This document shows positions 53,899 through 62,815 of a stretch of DNA of 64,000 nt, piece by piece. The position numbers and the translations under genes were made by a program. The notes beneath the pieces were generated by a model. It was not told the origin of the DNA. It saw nothing but the letters and a program-made list of their open reading frames with translations, and did not search any database. Each line of letters opens with the position of its first letter. Position 1 is the stretch's first letter. Source of the DNA: Prorocentrum cordatum (taxonomy: Eukaryota > Sar > Dinophyceae > Prorocentrales > Prorocentraceae); NCBI GenBank assembly GCA_963575745.1, contig CAUYUJ010014271.1, forward strand, positions 539,027 to 603,026, read 5' to 3'.

Positions 53899-54095
53899 CT
53901 TAGAAGAAGAACAGCGGCATCGACATAAACATTCAAAACTCCGCGCGGTTTTTGTGGATCGGCGGTGGACCCCCCTCTTTGGCGCGCTGAGCGGGCCAGG
54001 GGGAGCGCCTGAAGGCGCCGCTGGGGTGTCCAGCGCAGATCCAAGGAATTCGCGCGGATCTTCGAACATGTGTGTTTATGCAATTTGGTCTTCTT
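53899..54095 (-). mobile_element. Fold-back element family I in the sulfotransferase intron
   Basis: ATAAACATTCAAAACT, CCGCGCGG, GGATCGGCGG, TGGACCCCCC and right arm GGTGTCCAGCGCAGATCC, AAGGAATTCGCGCGGATC, TTCGAACATGTGTGTTTATG. On the minus strand its end runs into the pyrimidine tract and TAAG acceptor at 53899. The donor side is not fixed (54085-54110). Confidence 0.8.
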
Positions 54096-54184
54096 CGAAT
54101 GTTCTTTGAGCTCGGCCATGATCGGGTCGGTCGAAAGTGGAGGCTACCCAGGGCGGAGTTCGCGAATCATCTCATGAGGCCGGT

Positions 54185-54310
54185 TTGCCCGGCGCCTCTG
54201 GGCGCCGGAGGCGCCCATGTATCGAGGAAGGCGTTCCAGCGACGGGGCCGCAACCGGCTGCATGCAACAGGACAAATTTCGTACCCCCCTCTCCCCATCC
54301 CCCCTCATTC
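54185..54310. mobile_element. Dispersed repeat family XIII, copy 2
   Basis: Matches 12945-13075 in order, including GGAGGCGCCCATGTATCGAG. Confidence 0.7.
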
Positions 54311-54529
54311 GCTCGACCCGACATGATCTTGGTACTCCCAGATCTCCCAGGGCCAATGCCCAGGAAGAAAACCGCCGGCCCCGCGGGCCAGGGGGCGTGC
54401 AGGTCCCAGGGCGCCGAAGTGGCTCCGCGAGGGGCCCCCAGAGGGGCAATCGTCATGACAACCCGACGGTGTTAATTGCTGCAGCCGTGGTGCTACTGTT
54501 GTACCATGGTGAGGAGCACCTGCTCGGCC

Positions 54530-54705
54530 TGTTTTCCACCACCACCACCATAAGTTGGAGGGAGGAAGGAGGTGGAGGATGAGGATGAGGATGCGGATGA
54601 GGAGGAGGAGGAGGAGGAGGAAGAGGAGGAGGAGGAGGAGGAGGAGGAGGAGGGCCACCCCCTCCCCCTCCTACTTATGGTGGCGGCAGCAGAAAACAAG
54701 CCCAC
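54530..54705. mobile_element. Fold-back element with (GGA)n core
   Basis: TGTTTTCCACCACCACCATA, AGTTGGAGGGAGG at the left; CCCCCTCCTACTTATGGTGG, CAGCAGAAAACA at the right; (GGA)n at 54600-54652 between. Another link between triplet tracts and fold-back ends. Confidence 0.75.
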
Positions 54706-54889
54706 CAACGCCAGTTGAGAAACGAATGGGCGCTCCCGGCCACGGCGAGCCTCGGCTACGAAGCGGTTCTCCGACCCAGATCTGCGGACCGGCCCGAGCA
54801 CCAGAGCCCCCCCTGAACCCGGAGCGGCCCTGGCTTCGGCGTCTTGGCTGCCTCTCGACGTGCAGGAGGCAGGCGCACCGCAAAACAAT

Positions 54890-55050
54890 CTACACGTGTC
54901 CTGCCGGATGCCCGCGCGGATTTCTTGGATCTGCGCTGGGCCCCCCTGGGGGCGCCGCTGGCGCTGCCTCTGGCCCGCTCCGCGCGCCAGGGAGGGAGGT
55001 CCAGCGCCGATCCAAGACATCCGCGCGGACATCTGGCAATCCCACCAGCC
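54890..55050. mobile_element. Fold-back element family I
   Basis: GCCCGCGCGGATTTCTTGGA, TCTGCGCTGGGCCCCCC; right arm GGGAGGTCCAGCGCCGATCC, AAGACATCCGCGCGGAC. Confidence 0.8.
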
Positions 55051-55199
55051 CTCTGGGCGTGAGTGTTTTAGGTCGTTTCTGATTCCGTCTTCCCTCTTCC
55101 TCTTCTGGGAAGGGCTTCTCACGGTTCCTTATTCATATACACCCCCTCCCCCACCCGGCCGGCGGCCAACCCGGCACCATACGGACTCAGAGCGGGTCC

Positions 55200-55520
55200 G
55201 CCCCCCACCACCCCTGTCAAAAAACAATACAAACCGCACTCTGCCTCCACATTTGGAGCATGCGCAGCCAACCTGATGCGCCCCCCCCAACCATCCCTGT
55301 CAAAGAAAATAGAAAGTACACTTTGGGGCAAAGTCTTGAGTCATGTTCGTGAGGCCCGCGAGCACTTTGTTTTGTTTTAGCAAGGACGACGGGGGTGACA
55401 GCATATTCACTGCTGCGCGCAGGGCTACCATCCCTGACAAAAAGCAATACAACATGCACCTCGCGGCTAAATCTGGATCATGCACGGCCATCCCGCGATC
55501 ATTGTCAAGTGGTTTTTGAC
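55200..55520. repeat. Three diverged copies of an 80-bp segment
   Basis: CCCTGTCAAAAAACAATAC (55213), CCCTGTCAAAGAAAATAG (55294) and CCCTGACAAAAAGCAATAC (55433) each lead into a similar 60-bp stretch with GCAT/CATG words. Confidence 0.65.
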
Positions 55521-55659
55521 AGGGACAGCAGGGATGGTGGCGCGTGGCCTGCTGTGCGCAGGCCCACCAGACACAATGATGGGCATTGGCTTTCGTCATG
55601 GATGGCGGGGGGCGACATGTTTCCCGATGCGTGCTGTCACTTGCGCAGGCGCACCTGAC

Positions 55660-55850
55660 GCACTCAGCACGTGCCCCGAACGTGGCGCACCTGGCGCGGC
55701 TGGAGTGTGCGGCACACCTGGCGCACTCGGAGCACGTGGCGCATCTGGCGCACCAGGCGTGCCTGGCACGCTCGGGCCTCAGGGGTGCCTCGCGCGTGGC
55801 GCCCCTGGCACGCGGGGCGCACCTCGCCCACGCGTCGCGCACCTGGGGTC
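55660..55850. repeat. Short tandem repeat based on GGCGCACCT
   Basis: Nine-base units. In one plus frame it reads as Gly-X-Y like collagen, but no start, splice site or domain supports a gene. Confidence 0.6.
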
Positions 55851-56154
55851 GGCTTTGGTTACCAGTAACTGCCCATCCAAAGACGACCGCTGAATATGCA
55901 CAGGCCCGGGTGGTACTTATGTGTTGGGCGGGCGAATGGGAGTCAGCTAGACGGCTTGCGGGCGGGTGGGTAGCTTGACCTCCCCCTACCCCCTACCCCT
56001 GGCTCTGGAGGGAGCGTTCCGCGGGTCGTTGGAGCATCCAAGATGGCCCGGATATCCGCGCGGACACCTGAAACCCAATGTGTCTGCCTTTCGTCCCATT
56101 CGGTTATCCACGTACGGCCCCGAATGGCTCCAAGCTTATCCACATAAGCTTACG
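55851..56154. other. Spacer without a gene
   Basis: Only a family I fragment (ATATCCGCGCGGACACCTG at 56052-56070). Part of the presumed intron region between the membrane-anchor and sulfotransferase exons. Confidence 0.4.
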
Positions 56155-56310
56155 ATGTTCAAACCTACTTCGGCCTTGTTCGCTAGAAAGAGATCCGAGC
56201 ACCAAGAAAATACCGAATCTGGAGGGTTGTCACATGTCGGGCCCCGGGAGGCGATACTCGTTCGACACTGTTTCGATACTTTTCTGGTTCTAGGATGTGG
56301 TCCTTAAGTA
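56155..56310. mobile_element. Family IV repeat, diverged third copy
   Basis: CGCTAGAAAGAGATCCGAGC, ACCGAATCTGGAGG, CATGTCGGGCCCCGGGAGGC, TTCGACACTGTTTCGATAC correspond to the reverse complement of 43367-43500. Confidence 0.55.
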
Positions 56311-56667
56311 CGATGGGAGCTCCATCAACATAGGCCTCCAAGAGGTTCAAGAACTCCCCGAAGAGCCACCAATACGGTCCAAGGCGTGCTCACCTCAGCT
56401 CCAAGGTGGCCTCGAGCGGTACGGAGGCCAACGTGTTTACAATGCATGGCTCCATCTTCACTGTGGGGGCCGCTGTTGGCTTCTTGATCCTCTTGGGCTG
56501 CCCTGGGGCAATCTTTGGGCCGTCATCGAGCTGCTTGGGGCATGCCTGGAGCAAGTTCCATCCTCTCACAGAAAAAACATCAACCCCTTTTTGCTCCGCG
56601 GTGTGGCGTTCGGCTGTGTTCGCAATTACTGCGAGAGCTCTGTGGGCGGGCGGTGAACGAAAGCCAC
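56311..56667. other. Spacer directly after the anchor exon
   Basis: Would be intron if the donor at 56668 is right. Nothing else recognised. Confidence 0.4.
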
Positions 56668-57044
56668 CTTGAATTAGGAAATTCTTTGGCGTCTGCAGCT
56701 CCGGGCAACCAACACTGCCCCTGAAAACAGAAACTTGCCATATCGCTGATCGATGAATTACAAATATTTGAATCAAAAGAGCCAGACACTCCAACTGCAC
56801 CAGTTGCACTAGCATCCGAGGAGAATCCCAGAACGTCGCTCCCGTGCTGAAATTGCCCTGCCGACTGGTTGATCGCATTCCGAAGTGATTTTGAAGTGTC
56901 CAGATCTGGCATGGAAAAGGCGCCGCACTTGAACCCCCAGAGGCGCTCATAGAAGCTGCCAGCAAACCAAAGTAGTGTGGACATCATGATCAGCACAACC
57001 ACCCAGCCACGGGGGAACTCGATGCCGAGACAACGTGCGCTCAT
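56668..57044 (-). CDS. First exon of a type II membrane protein, perhaps of the sulfotransferase
   Basis: Starts at ATG 57044. A short basic N-terminus (MSARCLGIEFPRG) is followed by one hydrophobic segment (WVVVLIMMSTLLWFAGS, residues about 14-30) and a polar stem (DTSKSLRNAINQSAGQF and so on) to EFPNS, where AATTCAAG/GTGGCT gives a donor. This is the shape of a Golgi type II anchor plus stem, as carbohydrate sulfotransferases have, and the sulfotransferase exon lies 2.8 kb downstream on the same strand. The phases (2 here, 0 there) do not fit directly, so at least one more exon or another donor is needed. It may also be an unrelated gene. Confidence 0.5.
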
Positions 57045-57237
57045 AGCTCCATGCCCAAACCGCCTGCGGAATGACGCGGAGCAGGGTCAATACCAAAATA
57101 GCGTGCAGCCCACACCCTGCGTGGCGCACGCACAGCCTATCCGCGTGATGTGGAAACGCAGTCTTGAGCCGAAAAAACACATTTACATGGTAGATGATGT
57201 TTTCGTCTCCCCTCCACCCCAGGAGCAGCCCGCATTG

Positions 57238-57515
57238 CATCGGGAAGCCGCATCAGCTCAGAACGGGCCTCGGGGCCGGCTGCATCGGCCCGGACTCGAA
57301 ACGTCGAATCGAACCGGCTGCGCCCGGATGCACAATCACGCCGCGCCAACATCGGGCAGCATCGGCTCGTCGGTTGGGGGAGGAGGAGGAGGAGGAGGAG
57401 GAGGAGGAGGAGGAGGAGGAGGAGGAGGAGGAGGAGGAGGAGGAGGAGGAGCAGGAGCAGGAGCAGGAGGAGGAGGAGGAGGAGGAGGAGCAGGAGCAGG
57501 AGCAGGAGGAGGAGG
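57238..57515. repeat. CATCGG-rich segment next to a (GGA)n/(GCA) tract
   Basis: 57238-57372 is a diverged copy of 16895-17060; the (GGA)n tract with AGCAGG breaks fills 57374-57515. Confidence 0.7.
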
Positions 57516-57682
57516 AAGAGGACCGAGACAGCCATCTCGAAATCGAGTCGGACCGATCGGCTCGAAAGAGGCTCTGCACTCCGCCCACGGCCGGATCGCG
57601 GACACTGGCCCGCGAGCTCCGGCCAGGGCGCCGCCGTGGGGACCTGGGCCTCGCGTGCCCCTCCCTGGAGACGGCTGCCTGT

Positions 57683-57739
57683 GGGAAACCTGGAATCACC
57701 ACGAAAAACATCGTTTTTGGTGGTGATTCCAGGTTTCCC
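57683..57739. repeat. 57-bp hairpin with 27-bp arms
   Basis: GGGAAACCTGGAATCACCAC, GAAAAAC and its reverse complement with one mismatch, loop ATC. Confidence 0.9.
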
Positions 57740-57750
57740 ATCATCCCGAA

Positions 57751-57853
57751 TCCTAGGGATACTCCAACTCATCCTCCTCCTTCCCTCCTCCTCCTCCTCC
57801 TCCTCCTCCTCCTCCTCCTCCTCCTCCTCCTCCTCCTGCTCCTGCCTAGGGAA
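57751..57853. repeat. (CTC)n tract between exact 8-bp direct repeats
   Basis: CCTAGGGA at 57751-57758 and 57846-57853. Between them ATCCTCC, (CTC)n and CTGCTCCTG; on the plus strand the right border reads CTCCTGCCTAG, a 3' splice-like end. Confidence 0.75.
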
Positions 57854-57949
57854 CCCATGGTCGGACGACTGCCCCCCCCGAGGACTGATCCTCCATCCCT
57901 CGGCATCTTGTGGCCGGAGGGGCCAGAAGACGACCGCACGCAGCGCGAA

Positions 57950-58045
57950 CCTTCGGAGGTCCGCGCGGATTGCTCGGATCGGCGCTGGACCTCCCTCCCT
58001 GGCGCGCTCCGCGCTCCAAGGGCGGCGCCGCAGGCCGATCGAAAG
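57950..58045. mobile_element. Fold-back element family I, one arm
   Basis: CTTCGGAGGTCCGCGCGGAT, TGCTCGGATCGGCGCTGGAC, CTGGCGCGCTCCGCGC, GGCGGCGCCG. The second arm is missing. Confidence 0.7.
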
Positions 58046-58252
58046 GAAAAGCCCTGCATCGAAGGAAAAGCCGTGCTGGGCCTCCGATAACGCGCCAGCT
58101 TGAGGCCCAGCCCTATACGCGCCGAGCCATTTCCCGTGGGAAGCATCAGAATCTACACCTCCTCCCCCAGCCCATTCCCTTTCCCCTTCCGCTCTGACCT
58201 CCCCCTCCTCCTTATTCTTGCTCCATCCCCCCCTCCCCGTCCCTCCACCCTG

Positions 58253-58560
58253 TCCCTCCTCCTCTTGCTGTTCCTCCTCCTGCTCCTCCTCTTCCTCCTG
58301 CCCCTCCTCTTCCTCCTCCTGCTCCTCCTGCTGCTCCTCCTCTTCCTCCTGCCCCTTCTCTTCCTCCTCCTCCTCCTCCTCCTCCTCCTCCTGCTGCTCC
58401 TCCTGCTCCTCCTCCTGCTCCTGCTACTCTCCTCCCTCCATTCTCCACCTTCAGCTCCTCCGTCCCGCCATCCCCCTCGTACTCGTGCTTGTACTCGTCC
58501 CCCTTCTCTCCCTTCTCTCCCTTCTCCTCCGCCTCCTCCTCCTCCTGCTCCTGCTCGGCT
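58253..58560. repeat. (CTC/CTG)n tract
   Basis: About 300 bp of CTC mixed with CTG and CTT triplets. Confidence 0.85.
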
Positions 58561-58599
58561 GTGGCCCTTACACCCCTGGGGACAAGGAAGAGGGCCAGA

Positions 58600-59218
58600 A
58601 AGAGAACCTCGAAGACAGACTGAGCGGCGCCAAACTCCACTCATCAATTCCCGCTGGTGCTGCTGCCTTTGCTTGGTAGCGGGAGGAGGCAGGGAAGGCG
58701 GAACACGCTCCACACCCAGAGACTCCACACGAAGCCACAAAGGGAGGACAGCAGCTCCGAGGGTGACCACAGCTCTCGGAACTTTGATTTCCCAGCCTAG
58801 CGTCCCAGAGAGCACTGGATCACGGGTGGGGTTGCGGCGGACGGCTCTCTTGGCTCCAGCGTCAACTAGATCGTAACCCGCGCGGCGAAACTGTTCTTCC
58901 GAGGATATGTTGGCTTGCTCTGGATCTCTGTGGACATTGCATATGGCCAGAGTCCAGAGAGCGCACCCGACCTTCCCCGAGCGCAAGACCCGGGAGCAAG
59001 CCTGGCTACGCATTTGTCGGGGATTTACACGAATCGAGACCTTGGAAGTACAGCCGAACAACATTACTGCAGTCGCTGTAAGCTTCAGCCTGGGCCCTCA
59101 CGAATATACCCATCCCACGAAATGCGGCGAACTCCGCAGCCTGGGGAAACTGCACGCAGGGGGGGGGGCAGACTGGAGCGGAAACTGCGCAGATTAACAT
59201 AGCCTGTGCGTCGACCAT
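58600..59218 (-). pseudogene. LINE 3 fragment: RNase H domain
   Basis: Minus frames read FPQAAEFAAFRG (Glu) near 59150-59115, AYSDCSNVV (Asp) near 59085-59060 and, in a second frame, RRAGYDLVDAGAKRAV (Asp) near 58895-58848, then a basic tail. The acidic spacing and GxDxxDxxAK block fit an RNase H of a LINE or related retroelement. No RT is found upstream, so it is 5'-truncated or interrupted by the (CTC)n tract at 59221. Frame change near 59010. Confidence 0.5.
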
Positions 59219-59220
59219 CT

Positions 59221-59500
59221 TCCTCCTCCTCCTCCTCCGAGTATTTTGCTACGTTAGGCCAACGTTGATCGAGAGACTGCGGGCAAGCTCGCGCTGGTGC
59301 GCCATGCCCTCGCCTCCTCCTCCTCCTCCACCTCCACCTCTTCCCACTACTCTTCCTCCTCCTCCTCCTCCTCCTCCTCCTCCTCCTCCTCCTCCTGCTG
59401 CTGCTGCTGCTGCTGGTCCTCCTCCTCCTCCTCCTCATCCTCCTCCTCCTCCTCCTCCTCCTCCTCCTCCTCCTCCTCCTCCTCCTCCTCCCCCTCCCCC
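59221..59500. repeat. (CTC)n tracts with CTG run
   Basis: 59221-59240 and 59313-59488, with CTGCTGCTG at 59396-59415. Confidence 0.9.
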
Positions 59501-61140
59501 TCCCCCTTACCCTTACCCTTCCCCACCCCCCCTTCCTCCTCCCCCCACTCCCAGGTCGGGCGACGGAGGGGGAGACAGCAAACGGGAAGGGTCGAGGGAA
59601 TCGACCCCACGTATTCAGGAAGCGTCGGGGAAGGGTCGGGGAAGGGTCGGAGAAGGGAAGGGTCCGCGCCGCGCGCGCCGCGCCGCGTGCGTCGCGCCGC
59701 ACGCGCGCAGCCGAGGCGGGTCAGCGCCGGCCGAGCCATCGCTGCGGGCGGGTGCAAATCGAGCGCGATGCGAGCGCGCACCGACGGTCTCCAGCGGACC
59801 GAAGTCGGGCGGAGGTCCCTGGAAGGTCTTCGCAAGAACGGTCGAGGGCGACCGCGCCAGAGGAAACTAGCAACTCAGCCGGACCATGCCGCATGATTTT
59901 GGGATGAAGCCGGATTGAACGAGACTGTGCTGGTTGAGGCCAGACCTTCGACCACGGAGATAAAACCCACCGATCTTGTTGATAACCTCCCAGTAATTGC
60001 ATCCGAACCGAAGGAGGTGAGCGTCTGGCGAGCGCCCACCTGCGAGGCAAGGTGCATACTGTCGGGCTTAACTGGAGAGCGCTCGCGAAAGGCAACACAA
60101 AACCCTTTCCGAGGCCCCCGTTGCCCCCGGAGCGCAGAGGACACGAGAAGCGATGCACAGGACACGAGATGCACCCTGGCAAGGCCAGCTACCGATTGAG
60201 CTCGACCGTGTGCACCGCGTGGGGAGCCGATACCTTGGGCATCCAAGAGACAGCGGATATGGATGCATGTTTCGGCGGCGCGCACAGGAGGGAAGTGGCA
60301 GGGGGGGAGGCCTCGGGCCTTCCGAGAAGCTTTCTCAGCCTTCTCCGAAGCCAGAGCAGGCTTCTCAGGAGGCCGGACGGCTTCTCAGAAGCCCCGCCGC
60401 CTGCTGAGAAGACGTGCCCTCTCTCACTGCCCCCCCTCCCCCGACGCGCCGGTGGGGCCCCAGGGAGCTCGAGCGCTCGAGCATGTACTTAAACTACAGC
60501 TGCCTGCTGGGGTCCCGGGGCATCGGTTCACCAGGCGGCTCGGGGCCGAGCCGTCGCTGCCAGGGAGAAGCCTGGAGCGCGGTGGGGGCGGGTTTCTGGG
60601 GCCGCGGCTCGGTCTGGCGGCGTGGCCCACCATCTTCGGCCCCGGTCCGCACGCGCGATGGTGCACGACGCCTTCCTGGTCCCCTCACCGGGTCGATGGT
60701 CATCTTGTCCTTGAACTTCTGGAGGCGCTCGCTCACCCCCGCGGTCCGCGTCCCCGGTCGCCGTTCACGGCCCAACGCCCACGCGACTTTAGCGCTTCAG
60801 GGTCCCAATGACTGCTCGTCCCCTCAGTCCTTCCCGAGTGGGTTCCAAGGCGGACGCTCGCACCTGGTTTTGCCTCGAGCTGATTAACGGCATTCTTCGG
60901 TTGTGTTCCCGCCCTTGCCGGGGGCTCCCCCACGGACTCCCTGTTCGGCCCCGGCCCCCAATGCTCGCCCAGCGCTCCAAGAACTCGCACCTCGGCGTGC
61001 TTTTTTCGACGCGCAGGGTCGGGCGACGAGCGCCGCCGCAGGCGAAGAGAGGCGCCCGACTCCGTCGGGCACCTGAAGGGGAGCTGCGCGCTGCGCAGCC
61101 GCACCTCGGGCGTGCACGCGCAGACTCTCATACGCAGAAA
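59501..61140. other. Stretch without a supported gene; family VIII copy at 60305-60425
   Basis: GGGAAGGGTCGG tandem units at 59624-59660, then GC-rich DNA. The family VIII copy has GAGAAGCTTTCTC, AGCCTTCTCCGAAG, GGCTTCTCAGAAGCCCCGCC. No coding frame I can defend. Confidence 0.45.
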
Positions 61141-61291
61141 GCATCTACACACCACCACCGTGCCAGGCCAGGGCCATCCTGGGCCCTGGGATGGTGTATA
61201 CGCCATCCTGGCCGAGGCCAGGAGGGTCTATACACCATCCTGGGGCCCAAGATGGCCCTGGCCTGGCACGGTGGTGGTGTGTAGGTGCCTT
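61141..61291. mobile_element. Long near-perfect palindrome, 150 bp
   Basis: CATCTACACACCACCACCGT, GCCAGGCCAGGGCCATCCTG at the left; CAGGATGGTGTATAGA-type centre; GATGGCCCTGGCCTGGCACG, GTGGTGGTGTGTAGGTG at the right; centre CTGGCC/GA/GGCCAG. CCATCCTGGGCCC words recur at 17186-17200. Confidence 0.85.
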
Positions 61292-61491
61292 CGCCGGATC
61301 TCCTGGCCCGAGCGTGGCTCCCTCGCCCTCCCCGGCCCCCCCTGGCCTCCCTCCGCACCCCGGCGCGTCGCGCTCCCCTCTCCTCGGTGCCCCGCCGTGC
61401 CTCGGCGCGCCCCGCCGCTGCTCGACCCGCCGCCTGGCCCTCTGCGGCCGCTGGCAAAACACGTGCGGAGGCGAGGGCAAGACCAGGGATC

Positions 61492-61620
61492 CTGGCCGTC
61501 GCTCGGACGTCCCTTCCCTGTGCTTTTTCGGTTTCGTGCGTTGTTGTTTTCGCCAAGTGAGCAAGGATGCTCCTCGATGGTCCTCGCCGGAGAAAAATGC
61601 ACACGTCCGAGCGATGCCAA
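61492..61620. mobile_element. Fold-back element family IX, copy 2
   Basis: TGGCCGTCGCTCGGACGTCC, CTTTTTCGGTTTCGTGCGTT, GATGCTCCTCGATGGTCCTC, ACGTCCGAGCGATGCC, as at 42106-42236. Confidence 0.8.
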
Positions 61621-61659
61621 AGTGATCATGACAAAATCGGAGTTTGGACCGGGACAACT

Positions 61660-61775
61660 CGGAGATCTCCGAGATACCGCGGTTCTGGAAGATGGTTGGG
61701 TGCCGCGGCCGTTCCAGGGCCCGGCAGCATGCTCTCGGAGCGGAACGCGCTGGAAGGATTGAAATGGCCACGGTG
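61660..61775. mobile_element. Dispersed repeat with GGTGCCGCGGCCGTTCCAG, copy 1 (copy 2 at 63180-63300)
   Basis: GAGATACCGCGG, GGTGCCGCGGCCGTTCCAG, GCGCTGGAA here; GAGAGTCGACGG, GGCGCCGCGGCCGTTCCAGA, GCGCTGGAATG at 63186-63262. Confidence 0.6.
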
Positions 61776-61812
61776 GCGGCTGGCAACTCTTTGCTTGTTT
61801 GGAGGCCGGGAA

Positions 61813-61990
61813 ATGAGCACCAACACCAACACGGGGGGTTGCCTCCACAGGGCCAAGATCATCCTAGATTTCGGTGTTGGTGGTAATATTTCGGCCGACC
61901 TGGCAGCCAGAGTATTACCACCATCACCGAGATCGGGATCTTCTTCCCTCGGTGGAGGCACACCGCCGAAATTGGCGTTGGTGTTAACCT
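61813..61990. mobile_element. Fold-back element of about 178 bp
   Basis: CACCAACACCAACACGGGG, TTGCCTCCACAGGG, GATTTCGGTGTTGGTGGTAA at the left; TTACCACCATCACCGAGATC, CTCGGTGGAGGCA, CGCCAATT-like and GGCGTTGGTGTTAACC at the right. Confidence 0.7.
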
Positions 61991-62579
61991 CCAGGCCTGC
62001 GACTTTTGTCCCGTGAGCTGTCTCCTTCGTCCCCGGGCTGGGCTGCCAGCATGACGTGAAGCTCACCAGCGGTAGGGCGGAGAACCAGCACGGCAACATG
62101 TGGACACGCTGCTGCACCCTTCCGTGATCATCCTCCTGAGCCCCACCCTCCTCCGCCACGTGCCGCTCGGGGAATTGAAGTTCGCTGGCCCAACGGGTCC
62201 ACGGCGCGCTGAAATCCATGGTAAGAGGTCCAAAGCATTTGCAGATTGCAAGATCGCGATAGAGTGGAGGGTCCCTGGGGGTCCTTGGGGGGACGGAAAG
62301 CACCCTGACCAAGACCCCGCAAGATTTCGGGAAGGCCACTTCCGTGTGATGCCTTAAACCGCTAATTTGCTGATCGACCTCAAGTTAACGATGCCAACTT
62401 TGAATGTGGGAGGGCAGCATTTGAATCAAATGGTTGCCCTTCATCGATAAGCCAACTACTCCAATCAACTTGCTACAGAAGTTATCTGTTACGTTTTATA
62501 GCCATATTTGAGTGCCACCGACAAACGCCATCGCAAGCTGTGATCTGAGTATTATACCCCGCGAGACGGAAGTGCGACA
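61991..62579. other. Stretch without a supported gene
   Basis: The minus frame 62339-61990 has balanced composition (SELQFPERHVAEEGG) but no domain or splice borders. Left unassigned. Confidence 0.35.
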
Positions 62580-62815
62580 TGGTGGCCGTCATCGTCCCCT
62601 TTGTTGCCGTCGTCGGCGTTCTAGGGCGCTGGGCCGCCGTCGCCGTCATCGTCGTAGCCGGATCGCCATCGCCGTCGTCGTCGTCGTCGCCACCGTCGTC
62701 GTCGTCGTCGCCGACGTATTCGTCGTCGTTCGCCGCCGTCGTCGTCGCCGACGTATTCGTCGTCGTTCGCCGCCGTCGTCGTCGTCTTCGCCGTCTTTCG
62801 CCGTCGTCGTCGAGA
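62580..62815. repeat. Imperfect (GTC)n array
   Basis: GTC/GCC triplets with a duplicated GACGTATTCGTCGTCGTTCG unit at 62721 and 62750. Similar to 6245-6780. Confidence 0.85.

Noticed and set aside
55480-55893. Collagen-like plus-strand protein
   Set aside because: Gly-X-Y comes from a nine-base tandem repeat; no exon borders or domain.
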